The notes beneath the pieces are model-generated. The model was not told the origin of the DNA. It worked only from the letters and a program-made list of their open reading frames with translations, and ran no database searches. The position numbers and the translations under genes were made by a program. DNA of 64,000 nt, taken from the NCBI RefSeq assembly GCF_002795425.1, contig NZ_PHHA01000020.1, positions 82,134 through 146,133 on the forward strand, given 5' to 3'. Below, piece by piece: positions 1 to 8,640 of the stretch. This stretch comes from Conservatibacter flavescens. Its GTDB lineage: Bacteria > Pseudomonadota > Gammaproteobacteria > Enterobacterales > Pasteurellaceae. Position 1 is the first letter of the stretch; the number at the start of each line of letters is the position of its first letter.

Positions 1-1
1 A

Positions 2-1306
2 ACGAATATTATTGGGGCTTACTCATTACAAGATTTGGCGGATAAATTAGAAAAACCTCGTAAAGTAATGTTGATGGTTCGTGCCGGTGACGTTGTCGAT
101 CAGTTTATTGATAGCTTATTACCTTATTTAGAAGAAGGCGATATTATCATTGATGGAGGAAACTCTAATTATCCTGATACGAATCGTCGCGTAAAAGCAT
201 TGGCAGAAAAAGGGATTCGTTTTGTGGGTTCTGGTGTTTCTGGTGGAGAAGAGGGCGCGCGTCATGGGCCGTCAATTATGCCAGGTGGTAATATCGAAGC
301 TTGGGAGCATGTTAAACCTATTTTACAAGCTATTTCAGCTAAAACAGATAAGGGTGAGCCTTGTTGTGACTGGGTTGGTGGCGAAGGCGCAGGGCATTTC
401 GTTAAGATGGTACACAATGGTATCGAATATGGCGATATGCAATTAATCTGTGAAGCTTATCAATTCTTAAAAGATGGTTTAGGTTTAAGCTATGATGAAT
501 TGCAAGCGACATTTGCAGAATGGAAGAAAACTGAGTTAGATAGTTATCTCATTGATATTACGACAGATATTTTAGGTTACAAAGATACCGATGGCCAACC
601 GTTAGTTGAGAAAATTTTAGATACTGCCGGTCAAAAAGGGACGGGAAAATGGACAGGGATTAATGCTTTAGATCTCGGTATTCCATTGACATTGATTACT
701 GAGTCTGTTTTTGCGCGTTGCGTTTCCTCTTTCAAGGAACAGCGTGTAGCCTTAGAAAGTAGCTTTAAAAAAGTTGTCGGAAAGGTTGAAGGCGATAAAA
801 AAGTTTGGATTGAAGCGGTGCGTCAAGCATTGTTAGCGTCAAAAATTATTTCTTATGCACAGGGTTTCATGTTGATTCGTGAGGCTTCAGAAAATAATAA
901 CTGGAATATCAATTATGGCGGCACGGCATTATTATGGCGTGAAGGTTGTATTATTCGTAGCCGTTTCTTAGGCAATATTCGTGATGCTTATGAAAATAAC
1001 CCAGATTTAGTGTTCTTAGGTTCAGATCCATATTTCAAAGGCATTTTAGAGAACTGTTTAGCAGATTGGCGTAAAGTGGTGGCGAAAGCGATTGAGATTG
1101 GTATTCCGATGCCGTGTATGGCTTCAGCGATTACTTTCTTAGATGGTTATACTACAGCGCGTTTACCTGCCAACTTATTACAGGCTCAACGTGACTATTT
1201 CGGTGCGCATACATATGAGCGTACAGATAAACCTCGTGGTGAGTTTTTCCATACGAACTGGACAGGTCGCGGCGGTAATACAGCCTCGACGACTTATGAT
1301 GTCTAA
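2..1306 (+). CDS. gnd: 6-phosphogluconate dehydrogenase, decarboxylating (5'-truncated by window)
   Basis: Oxidative pentose phosphate pathway enzyme that converts 6-phosphogluconate and NADP+ to ribulose 5-phosphate, CO2 and NADPH in the cytosol. The open frame runs into the left window edge (434 codons visible; the family has about 470-485), so roughly 50 N-terminal residues with the first dinucleotide-binding glycines lie outside. Visible signatures are GGNSNYPDT, SGGEEGARHGPSIMPGG (substrate binding), KMVHNGIEYGDMQ (catalytic lysine region) and GTGKWT. The C-terminus ends GRGGNTASTTYDV, intact. A GC-rich hairpin follows within 20 bases. Family assignment is certain. Confidence 0.97.
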   Translation, partial: TNIIGAYSLQDLADKLEKPRKVMLMVRAGDVVDQFIDSLLPYLEEGDIIIDGGNSNYPDTNRRVKALAEKGIRFVGSGVSGGEEGARHGPSIMPGGNIEAWEHVKPILQAISAKTDKGEPCCDWVGGEGAGHFVKMVHNGIEYGDMQLICEAYQFLKDGLGLSYDELQATFAEWKKTELDSYLIDITTDILGYKDTDGQPLVEKILDTAGQKGTGKWTGINALDLGIPLTLITESVFARCVSSFKEQRVALESSFKKVVGKVEGDKKVWIEAVRQALLASKIISYAQGFMLIREASENNNWNINYGGTALLWREGCIIRSRFLGNIRDAYENNPDLVFLGSDPYFKGILENCLADWRKVVAKAIEIGIPMPCMASAITFLDGYTTARLPANLLQAQRDYFGAHTYERTDKPRGEFFHTNWTGRGGNTASTTYDV

Positions 1307-1323
1307 TACATAAAGATGATTTT

Positions 1324-1350
1324 GGGCGGTGCTGAACCGCCCATTATTTT
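1324..1350 (+). terminator. Terminator of gnd
   Basis: GGGCGGT (1324-1330) pairs with ACCGCCC (1336-1342) around a 5-base loop and is followed by ATTATTTTC, a moderately U-rich tail. It sits 18 bases after the gnd stop. Confidence 0.8.
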
Positions 1351-1360
1351 CTTTTGGATC

Positions 1361-1516
1361 TTAGTGTGACTTAATAACGGTAATAGTCCAACTTGCCTCA
1401 CCAATTTGTTCAAAATTAGTGACTTCATATCCCTCTTCAGCTGCCCAATTAGGAATGGCTTCGGTTGCTTGGGTGCAATCAAAATCAATGATTAACCAAT
1501 AACTTTTTCGCTTAAT
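1361..1516 (-). pseudogene. Remnant of a TusA/YedF-family sulfurtransferase (C-terminal half only)
   Basis: The minus strand carries an open frame of 51 codons ending at TAA 1361-1363. Its translation includes WLIIDFDCTQATEAIP and ends WTITVIKSH. This resembles the second half of TusA-type proteins (GETLLIIADDPATTRDIP... in E. coli, from memory). The N-terminal half with the CPxP motif that carries the reactive cysteine is missing: the frame meets a stop (1517-1519) and has no ATG, GTG or TTG before the homologous part. I read it as a decayed sulfurtransferase gene. A larger overlapping frame on the same strand makes no recognisable protein. A short unrelated peptide cannot be fully excluded. 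Confidence 0.55.
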
Positions 1517-1608
1517 TTATTCTCTTTTGATCTAAAAGTGCGGTCAAAAAAAGCAATAATCTGTTAAAATAGCAACATGATTGATTCAGGTTTACATAAG
1601 GATTTTCC

Positions 1609-2316
1609 ATCGAAAATTGGCAACGTGGTTTTGTGTTACATCGCAAACCTTATAGTGAAACCAGTTTATTAGTAGATCTGTTTACGGAAGAAACAGGTCG
1701 CTTAGCTGTTCTTGCAAAAGGCGCGCGTACTAAACGTTCTCCATTAAAAGGCGTTTTACAACCTTTTACACCGTTGCTTTTACGTTGGAGTGGGCGTGGG
1801 GAGCTGAAAATTTTAACGAAAGCTGAGCCGGCTGCCATTGGACTACCTTTAGAGCAAATTGCCTTATTCAGTGGTTTTTATGTGAATGAATTAATCGATA
1901 GGGTATTGGAAAAAGAAACGCCTTATCCGCAATTATTTCAAGATTATTTGCATTGTTTAACCCAACTTGCAAGCCAGCCGAATCAGGTGGAACCTGTTTT
2001 GCGCCGTTTTGAATTCCAGCTATTACAAGCGTTAGGCTACGGCGTGGATTTTTGTCATTGTGCTGGCAGTGGCGAGTGGGTTGATGAGAATATGACCTAC
2101 CGTTATCGCGAGGAGCGGGGTTTTTTTGCTTCATTAATTAAAGATAATTTGACTTTTTATGGACGAGAACTCCTTGCCTTTGAACAGCGGGAGTTTCACG
2201 ATCCAAGTATCTTACAAGCCGCAAAGCGTTTTACACGCATTGCCCTGAAACCTTATCTTGGTGGTAAGTCATTGAAAAGCCGAGAATTATTTCTTCAACA
2301 AGGATTAAAAAAATAA
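1609..2316 (+). CDS. recO: DNA repair protein RecO (apparent ATC start)
   Basis: RecO loads RecA on SSB-coated single strands with RecR and anneals strands in RecFOR gap repair. The protein shows the N-terminal OB-fold ([20 protein letters not shown], then [11 protein letters not shown]) and the C-terminal helical part with [12 protein letters not shown] and [15 protein letters not shown], colinear with E. coli RecO. E. coli starts MEGWQRAFVLH; here the matching bases are [13 protein letters not shown]. An in-frame stop lies at 1597-1599 and no ATG, GTG or TTG lies between it and GTG 1633. An AAGGA Shine-Dalgarno (1598-1602) is 6 bases before ATC 1609. Starting at GTG 1633 would remove the first strand of the OB-fold. 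First gene of recO-rlmD-relA-dgkA; the gap to rlmD is 2 bases. Confidence 0.9.
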   Translation: MENWQRGFVLHRKPYSETSLLVDLFTEETGRLAVLAKGARTKRSPLKGVLQPFTPLLLRWSGRGELKILTKAEPAAIGLPLEQIALFSGFYVNELIDRVLEKETPYPQLFQDYLHCLTQLASQPNQVEPVLRRFEFQLLQALGYGVDFCHCAGSGEWVDENMTYRYREERGFFASLIKDNLTFYGRELLAFEQREFHDPSILQAAKRFTRIALKPYLGGKSLKSRELFLQQGLKK

Positions 2317-2318
2317 GC

Positions 2319-3632
2319 ATGGTTTTACATTACACACCAAAAAAAGTGCAAAAGTCACCGCACTTTTTAACCGCTCAAATTACTGATTTAGATTATCAGG
2401 GGTTAGGTGTGGCCAAAATTGGGGGAAAAACTTGGTTTATTGAGAATGCCTTACCACAAGAAATTGTGCAATTTCGTGTATTGGAAGAAAAGCGTCAATA
2501 CGGGAGAGGTGTTGTACAACATATTTTACAAGGGCATGCTAAAAGACAAGAACCAAAATGTGCATATTATGCACAGTGTGGAGGTTGTCAAAGCCAACAT
2601 ATCCCCATTGATATGCAACGCACAGCCAAACAACAGGCGCTTTGGTACCGGTTACGTAAGTTACAAGACGATATCATACTTGCGCCAATGATAACAGGAG
2701 AGCAGTGGGCTTATCGTCGTCGTGTGCGTTTGGCTATGCGTTTTGATGAGGCTCGAAAGATATTAGTTATTGGATTTAGGCAAAAACATTCTCAGCAAAT
2801 CGTACCGATTCGTCACTGTGATGTATTAGTGCCGGCGTTAAATAAAATTTTACCTAAACTGACCGCACTTTTTAGCCAATGGTCTCAACCAAGACAATTA
2901 GGGCATCTTGAACTTGTTGCAGTGGATAATGGTGTTACGCTATTGGTTCGTCATATTGAAAAAATCGCTGAAAAGGATCGCGATTTATTGTTAAATTTCG
3001 CAAAATCTGAACATATCAATCTCTTTGTGCAAGAAAAGGAAAATGTGCAATGTTGGCAGGGTGCAGAGCCTTTTTATTATATAGCGACACAAAAGTTGAC
3101 ATTTGATATGGGGGATTTTATTCAAGTGAATGCGGAGCTTAATCATGCCATGATTCAGACTGCGTTAGCATGGTTGGAGCTGACACCACAAGACCATGTG
3201 CTAGACTTATTTTGTGGTATAGGGAATTTTACCCTGCCCTTGAGCTTACAAGTGAAAAGTGCGGTTGGAGTTGAAGGTGTTGCTGAGATGGTGGAAAAAG
3301 CGCGACAAAATGCGCAGCGAAATAGATGTGATAATGTTGAGTTTTATCAGGCGGATTTAGCAAAATCTTTTGCTGATCAGGCATGGGTAGATAAGCCTTT
3401 TAATAAAATTTTGCTCGATCCTCCCCGTGCTGGAGCTGATTTTGCTTTAAACGCCTTAAGCGATTTATCAGCAGAAAAAATAGTGTATGTATCGTGCAAT
3501 CCGGCTACTTTGGTGCGTGATGCTGAAATTTTGCAACAATTGGGCTATGACCCACGTAAGGTTGCGATGATAGATATGTTTCCAAATACAGGGCATTTGG
3601 AAAGCATAACCTTATTTGAAAAAAGAAACTAG
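2319..3632 (+). CDS. rlmD: 23S rRNA (uracil-1939-C5)-methyltransferase RlmD
   Basis: SAM-dependent C5 methylation of U1939 in 23S rRNA (RumA). An N-terminal TRAM-like domain comes first. The iron-sulfur cysteines follow at C81, C87 and C90 (CAYYAQCGGC), with a fourth in RHCDVL near residue 167; the spacing matches E. coli. The SAM motif is LDLFCGIGNFTLPLS, the DPPRAG motif is present, and YVSCNPATL holds the catalytic cysteine near residue 390. 437 residues, full length. The SPHF near the N-terminus and TALF mid-protein are encoded by uptake sequences at 2357 and 2862, and a third copy lies at 3257. Tightly spaced after recO and before relA. Confidence 0.96.
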   Translation: MVLHYTPKKVQKSPHFLTAQITDLDYQGLGVAKIGGKTWFIENALPQEIVQFRVLEEKRQYGRGVVQHILQGHAKRQEPKCAYYAQCGGCQSQHIPIDMQRTAKQQALWYRLRKLQDDIILAPMITGEQWAYRRRVRLAMRFDEARKILVIGFRQKHSQQIVPIRHCDVLVPALNKILPKLTALFSQWSQPRQLGHLELVAVDNGVTLLVRHIEKIAEKDRDLLLNFAKSEHINLFVQEKENVQCWQGAEPFYYIATQKLTFDMGDFIQVNAELNHAMIQTALAWLELTPQDHVLDLFCGIGNFTLPLSLQVKSAVGVEGVAEMVEKARQNAQRNRCDNVEFYQADLAKSFADQAWVDKPFNKILLDPPRAGADFALNALSDLSAEKIVYVSCNPATLVRDAEILQQLGYDPRKVAMIDMFPNTGHLESITLFEKRN

Positions 3633-3640
3633 GATTTAGT

Positions 3641-5863
3641 ATGGTTGCAATTCGAGGTTCACATTTAATTGATCCGAAAGATGTCGATATTGAACATTGG
3701 TGTCGAGGATTGGATTTGCCGAAACAAACCGCTCAAAAGCTGATAGAAGCGTGGAACTATGCACATCAAAAAGCTCAAGCCATAGAGCATAGTGAATATT
3801 CTTTCCAACCGAGTATTGAGATGGTGGAAATTTTACATAGCTTGAACATGGATTGTGACAGTTTATTAACGGCTATGTTGTTTCCTCTAGTCAAAGATAA
3901 AATTATTAGCCTTGAACAAATTAAAGAAGATTTTGGCAATAAAATCAGTAAGTTGGTGAAAGGTGTTGCCGAGATGGATAATATTCGCCAATTAAAGATA
4001 AGCCAATCAGCAGATGCGGTACAGGTGGATAATGTACGCCGAATGTTGCTAGCGATGGTTGATGATTTCCGCTGTGTGATCATTAAATTAGCTGAGCGGA
4101 TTACGTTTTTACGGGATGCGGAAAATCGTTGTTCGGAAGAAGAAAAAGTATTAGCCGCCAAAGAATGTGCCAATATTTATGCACCATTGGCAAATCGTTT
4201 AGGTATTGGACAATTAAAGTGGGAATTGGAAGATTATTGTTTTCGTTATTTACACCCTGATCATTACCGGAGTATCGCCAAATTATTAGACGAACGTCGT
4301 TTAGATCGAGAACAATATATAGCAGATTTTGTGGCAGAACTCTCAGGCTATTTGCAGGAAAATGTTGAACATGCCCAAGTTTATGGTAGGCCAAAACATA
4401 TCTATAGTATTTGGCGCAAAATGCAAAAGAAGAATTTGCAGTTTACGGATTTGTATGATGTGCGTGCAGTGCGAGTGATTGTGCCCAAATTACAAGATTG
4501 TTATACCGCTTTGGGGGTCGTGCATACTCATTTTAAACATTTACCAAAAGAATTTGATGATTATGTTGCCAACCCTAAGCCGAATGGCTACCAATCCATT
4601 CATACCGTTGTGTTAGGCAAAGGTGGGAAAGCCATTGAAGTGCAGATTCGCACTCAACAAATGCACGATGATGCAGAACTGGGTGTGGCCGCACATTGGA
4701 AATATAAAGAGGGGAATACTGCTGGGCGTTCAGGCTATGAAGAAAAAATTATTTGGCTACGGAAACTTTTAGCATGGCAAGATGATATTACAGATTCTGG
4801 TGAAGTGATGGCAGAAATGCGTAGCCAAGTATTTGATGATAGAGTCTACGTGTTTACGCCAAAGGGCGAAGTGATCGATTTACCAACTGGCTCAACCCCC
4901 TTAGATTTTGCTTATGCGATTCATAGCGAGATTGGACATCGTTGTATTGGCGCGAAAGTGGGTGGGCGTATTGTGCCTTTTACTTATCAATTACAAATGG
5001 GCGATCAAATTGAAGTGATTACCCAAAAAAATCCTAATCCAAGTCGAGATTGGCTTAATCCGAATTTGGGTTTTACTCATACTGCCAAAGCGCGTGCGAA
5101 GATTCATGCCTGGTTTAAGAAATTAGATCGAGATAAAAATATTCCAGCGGGTAAGGAATTATTGGAAAATGAACTTGCTCGTATTGGTTTAACGCTCAAA
5201 CAAGTGGAACCTTATGCTTTACCTCGTTATAACCTAAAACATTTAGATGATTTATTTGCTGGTATTGGTGGCGGTGATATTCGTTTAAATCATTTAGTTA
5301 ATTTCTTACAAAGCAAATTGATTAAACCAACCGCACAGGAAGTGGATGAAGAAATTTTACGTCATGTTAGCCATAAAAGTGCGGTAAATTCTCAGCAAAA
5401 ATCGGCGAAACAAGGCTATGTTGTGGTTGAAGGGGTTGGTAATCTTATGCATCATATTGCTCGTTGTTGCCAACCGATCCCAGGTGACGATATCATGGGA
5501 TATATTACACGTGGGCGAGGGATTTCTATTCATCGTTCCGATTGTGAGCGTTTTGCGGAATTGCAACGTATGAATCCGGAACGTGTAGTGGATTCGGTTT
5601 GGGGCGAGCAGTCAAATTGTGGGTTTCAACTTAAAATTCGCATTGTTGCTTCAGATCGTCATGGCTTATTGCGCGATATTACTACGGTATTGGCAAATGA
5701 AAAAGTCTCAGTAGCTGGTGTGGCTACACGGGTTGATCAAAAGCGCCAAGTGGCGACGATCGATATGGAAATTGAATTAAATAATGTTCAAATATTAAGT
5801 AAAATTTTATCACGCTTGGCAAAATTAGATGATGTTATTGAAGCGAAGCGATTAGCAGGGTAA
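3641..5863 (+). CDS. relA: GTP pyrophosphokinase, (p)ppGpp synthetase I
   Basis: Ribosome-associated synthetase that makes (p)ppGpp when uncharged tRNA occupies the A site. 740 residues, the normal length. The N-terminal hydrolase-like domain is degenerate (DCDSLLTAMLF in place of an HD pair), as in monofunctional RelA. The synthetase domain (about 200-380) has the EFDD signature of RelA-type enzymes followed by NPKPNGYQSIHT. A TGS domain (about 405-465, RVYVFTPKGEVIDLPTGSTP), the conserved-cysteine region (ARCCQPIPGD) and a C-terminal ACT domain (from about 665) follow. The stop overlaps the dgkA start by one base (TAATG). Hydrolysis presumably depends on SpoT encoded elsewhere. Confidence 0.97.
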   Translation: MVAIRGSHLIDPKDVDIEHWCRGLDLPKQTAQKLIEAWNYAHQKAQAIEHSEYSFQPSIEMVEILHSLNMDCDSLLTAMLFPLVKDKIISLEQIKEDFGNKISKLVKGVAEMDNIRQLKISQSADAVQVDNVRRMLLAMVDDFRCVIIKLAERITFLRDAENRCSEEEKVLAAKECANIYAPLANRLGIGQLKWELEDYCFRYLHPDHYRSIAKLLDERRLDREQYIADFVAELSGYLQENVEHAQVYGRPKHIYSIWRKMQKKNLQFTDLYDVRAVRVIVPKLQDCYTALGVVHTHFKHLPKEFDDYVANPKPNGYQSIHTVVLGKGGKAIEVQIRTQQMHDDAELGVAAHWKYKEGNTAGRSGYEEKIIWLRKLLAWQDDITDSGEVMAEMRSQVFDDRVYVFTPKGEVIDLPTGSTPLDFAYAIHSEIGHRCIGAKVGGRIVPFTYQLQMGDQIEVITQKNPNPSRDWLNPNLGFTHTAKARAKIHAWFKKLDRDKNIPAGKELLENELARIGLTLKQVEPYALPRYNLKHLDDLFAGIGGGDIRLNHLVNFLQSKLIKPTAQEVDEEILRHVSHKSAVNSQQKSAKQGYVVVEGVGNLMHHIARCCQPIPGDDIMGYITRGRGISIHRSDCERFAELQRMNPERVVDSVWGEQSNCGFQLKIRIVASDRHGLLRDITTVLANEKVSVAGVATRVDQKRQVATIDMEIELNNVQILSKILSRLAKLDDVIEAKRLAG

Positions 5864-6222
5864 TGATAATGAAAAAATATACAGGATTTCAACACGTTAT
5901 AAAAGCAACTGGCTATTCTATGCAAGGGCTTAAAAGTGCATTAAAGGAAACGGCCTTTCGTCATGAATTATTCTTGGCCGCTATTTTAATTCCATTGGCG
6001 TTTTATTTAGGGGACACTAAGGTGGAAATTGCGCTAATGGTGGGGTCAGTATTAATGGTATTGGCATTAGAATTGTTAAATAGTGCGATTGAAGCGGTAG
6101 TCGATCGCGTAAGTACGGAACATCATGAGTTGTCAGGTCGAGCCAAAGATCAAGGGTCTGCAGCGGTATTTGTTGGCATGGTAACTTGTGCCGCTGTTTG
6201 GGCGATTATTATTTTCTTGTAA
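5863..6222 (+). CDS. dgkA: Diacylglycerol kinase, membrane-bound
   Basis: Phosphorylates diacylglycerol to phosphatidate in the inner membrane, recycling lipid left from periplasmic glycan synthesis. 119 residues with three membrane helices and the family signature ELLNSAIEAVVDR followed by KDQGSAAVF, holding the catalytic glutamate and metal ligands. ATG 5863 overlaps the relA stop. A second ATG at 5869 (MKKYTGFQH) is equally plausible and closer to family starts. Last gene of the recO-rlmD-relA-dgkA run. Confidence 0.95.
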   Translation: MIMKKYTGFQHVIKATGYSMQGLKSALKETAFRHELFLAAILIPLAFYLGDTKVEIALMVGSVLMVLALELLNSAIEAVVDRVSTEHHELSGRAKDQGSAAVFVGMVTCAAVWAIIIFL

Positions 6223-6271
6223 TGTCTGTGAAACAGGCGATAAGCGGTGAGCGCCATTCAAATACATGCTA

Positions 6272-6304
6272 AAATCTCCCTCAGTACAATGTGGGAGATT
6301 TTTT
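6272..6304 (+). terminator. Hairpin with U-tract abutting the next ATG
   Basis: AAATCTCCC (6272-6280) pairs with GGGAGATTT (6293-6301), followed by a T run to 6304; ATG follows at 6305. It looks like the dgkA terminator. The GGGAG of its 3' arm is also the only good Shine-Dalgarno for the following gene, so the hairpin would hide it. Confidence 0.75.
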
Positions 6305-7277
6305 ATGTTTGATTCATTATGGGAAGAATCTGACCGATTAATTGCTCAAGAAAAATATCAAGACGCCATTGACTTATTGATGCCTATTTGGAGTAAAAAT
6401 TTAGATGATGTAGAAATCATTACCCAAATAGCAACCGCGATGATCTATACAGATATTGATAAATCACTCTATTTAATTGATGGTGTACTACAAATGGCGC
6501 CTGATTATGGCTATGCTTATTATATTCAAGGAGTAGCATTAGAACGATTAGGTAAAACGGACTTAGCGTCATCTGCATTTGAAAAAGGTCATAAAATTAT
6601 TCCTTCACATTTGCCCATATTTAGAAAAGTATGTTATGCAAAACAATTAGTGGTTCAGGAGAGTGGTAATCTAGATCTCTTTCATCAAGCTATCCAATCT
6701 TATACTAATTATTTAGAGCAAGACCCTCAAAATTATGGTGGTTATCATAATCGGGCTGAGCTTTACCATCAATTCGGTTACTATGATAACGCAATGGCAG
6801 CATAATATTCAGCAGCATTTTAATCATAAAATAAAAATCGGGTTGTGTTGGACATCTATTCGAGAAAATGTCCCTCATAATAGAAATATTAAACTGGGTG
6901 AGATTCTGTTTTTACTGGAGAAAAATGCAGAATTTTTTTGTTTACAGCAAGTTATTCCCGAATATGAACAAGGTCTATTTGCTCAATTTCAAAACTTACA
7001 TCACTTTTCTTTAAATAGTTTTGCAGAAACCGCAGGCCTGATTGAGCAGATGGATTTAGTGATTACGGTAGATACTTCGGTTGCGCATTTAGCGGGAGCA
7101 TTAGGTAAAAAAACATGGTTATTACTCGGTTATCACGCAGATTTTAGGTGGTTACTTGATAGAGATGACAGTATATGGTATTCATCTATCAAGCTCTTTC
7201 GTCAAACTAAATTTGGGGATTGGTCTGATGTTTTCGACAATTTATCCCACGCATTAAACGAGTTTTGTGATGGATAA
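6305..7277 (+). pseudogene. Broken TPR-glycosyltransferase (GT9-like) gene
   Basis: Two pieces in different frames. Piece 1 (6305-6805, about 166 aa) is a set of tetratricopeptide-like helices (YAYYIQGVALERLGKTDLAS, YGGYHNRAELYHQFGYYDNA). Piece 2 (readable from about 6795 to 7277 in another frame) is the C-terminal sugar-nucleotide domain of TPR-linked glycosyltransferase family 9-like proteins: IKIGLCWTS, FAETAGLIEQMDLVITVDTS, AHLAGALGKKTWLLL, DFRWLLDRDDSIWY. Intact relatives have a longer TPR and linker section between these parts, so both a frame change and an internal deletion near 6790-6810 are likely. No transmembrane segment. The intact protein would have transferred a sugar to a cell-surface or protein acceptor, but the target cannot be read from here. 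Confidence 0.75.
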
Positions 7278-7341
7278 AGCAGTCGTTATGTAGCATAAAG
7301 ATTGTGTCATGTTGGTTCATGACACTGTCTTATCATAAATA

Positions 7342-7372
7342 AAAATCCTCGTAATACATTAACGAGGATTTT
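7342..7372. terminator. Bidirectional terminator between the glycosyltransferase remnant and fba
   Basis: AAAATCCTCG (7342-7351) pairs with CGAGGATTTT (7363-7372) across an 11-base loop, with A/T runs on both sides. A second hairpin, GTGTCATG/CATGACAC, lies just before (7304-7325). A third, ACATCT-CCTCG/CGAGG-AGATGT, sits at about 7397-7427, immediately downstream of fba on its own strand. Confidence 0.75.
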
Positions 7373-7438
7373 ATTATTTAATTTAGCACCAACTAACATC
7401 TTCCTCGCCCTTAAACGAGGAGATGTCACAAGGGGGAA

Positions 7439-8518
7439 TTATAAAACGTCTACGCAGTTCAAATCTTCAAAAGATTGTTCCAAGCGTTTAGACATGGATT
7501 CTTCCATTTTACGTAACCAAACACGTGGGTCGTAGTACTTTTTGTTTGGAGAATCAGGGCCTTCTGGGTTGCCTAATTGACCTTGTAAATATGCTTCATT
7601 GGCTTTGTAGAATTGTAGAATACCGTCCCATGATGCCCATTGAGTATCCGTATCAATATTCATTTTGATTGCACCATAACCAATCGCTTCACGAATTTCT
7701 TCACGAGAAGAACCACTTCCGCCATGGAATACGAAGTCAATAGATTTCGCAGGGATATTACGCTCTTTAGACACGAATGCTTGTGATTCACCTAAAATAG
7801 ATGGTTTTAATTTCACATTACCTGGTTTGTATACGCCATGCACATTACCAAATGCAGCGGCAATAGTGAAACGCGGGCTAATTGGGTTTAATTGGTCATA
7901 TACGTATAATACATCTTCTGGTTGAGTATAAAGTTTAGATTCTTCAACGTCAGAATTATCTACACCATCTTCTTCACCACCAGTAATACCGATCTCAATT
8001 TCAAGCGTCATGCCTAATTTGTCCATGCGAGTCAGATATTCGCGGCAAATCGCCATGTTTTCTTCAATTGGTTCTTCAGAAAGATCGATCATATGGCTTG
8101 AGAATAATGGTTTGCCTGTTTCTGCAAAGTGTTTTTCCCCTGCTTCAAGTAACCCATCAATCCAAGGCAATAATTTTTTGGCTGCATGGTCAGTATGGAG
8201 AATGACAGGCACACCGTATTCTTTTGCTAATTCGTGAACATGTTTTGCACCCGCAATCGCACCTAATACATCAGGGCGTGCGCCACTAGCTGGCTTAATG
8301 CCTTTACCTGCATAGAATTGTGCGCCACCGTTTGAAAATTGGATAATGACTGGTGCTTTTACACGTGCTGCAGTTTCTAATACCGCATTGACAGAGTCTG
8401 AACCCACACAGTTTACCGCTGGAATTGCGAAATTGTTTTCTTTTGCATAAGCAAAGATTTTTTGAACGTCATCACCTGTTACAACGCCCGGTTTTACGAT
8501 GTCTAATAATTTTGCCAT
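7439..8518 (-). CDS. fba: Class II fructose-bisphosphate aldolase
   Basis: Zinc-dependent aldol cleavage of fructose 1,6-bisphosphate to dihydroxyacetone phosphate and glyceraldehyde 3-phosphate. 359 residues as in E. coli FbaA. Visible motifs: VILHTDHAAKK (catalytic Asp and zinc His), EIGITGGEEDG, AFGNVHGVYKPGN (zinc His) and VFHGGSGSS (phosphate loop and zinc His), then the NIDTDTQWA segment. It lies 122 bases downstream of pgk in the same direction, the common pgk-fba order. The intergenic space holds a hairpin. Confidence 0.97.
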   Translation of the reverse strand: MAKLLDIVKPGVVTGDDVQKIFAYAKENNFAIPAVNCVGSDSVNAVLETAARVKAPVIIQFSNGGAQFYAGKGIKPASGARPDVLGAIAGAKHVHELAKEYGVPVILHTDHAAKKLLPWIDGLLEAGEKHFAETGKPLFSSHMIDLSEEPIEENMAICREYLTRMDKLGMTLEIEIGITGGEEDGVDNSDVEESKLYTQPEDVLYVYDQLNPISPRFTIAAAFGNVHGVYKPGNVKLKPSILGESQAFVSKERNIPAKSIDFVFHGGSGSSREEIREAIGYGAIKMNIDTDTQWASWDGILQFYKANEAYLQGQLGNPEGPDSPNKKYYDPRVWLRKMEESMSKRLEQSFEDLNCVDVL

Positions 8519-8560
8519 TTTTAGTTACCTATAGTTTTAACATGAATTCTTATCCTAAAT

Positions 8561-8583
8561 GCGCCTCTTTATTAAAGAGACGC
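8561..8583 (-). other. Intergenic hairpin between pgk and fba
   Basis: GCG-C-CTCTTT / AAAGAG-A-CGC: a 6-bp stem, one mismatch, then a 3-bp stem, with a 3-base loop. It sits within the pgk-fba transcript, about 45 bases before the fba start, and has no U-tract on the coding strand. It could be a processing or stability element that sets the pgk:fba ratio. Confidence 0.5.
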
Positions 8584-8640
8584 GTTATTGGATACTTTAA
8601 TTACCCTTTTATTTCTTCGTCACAAAGACATTTAAGGGAT

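Noticed and set aside
1303..1488. 61-aa minus-strand frame over the gnd terminator
   Set aside because: It reads the hairpin and the sulfurtransferase remnant in the wrong frame, and has no recognisable features.
3775..4173. 132-aa antisense frame in relA
   Set aside because: Mirror of a conserved coding stretch; Ser/Ile-rich composition typical of antisense frames in AT-rich genes.
6305..7277. Programmed frameshift in the TPR-glycosyltransferase
   Set aside because: No slippery heptamer seen at the junction, and the middle of the protein is missing as well, so decay is simpler.
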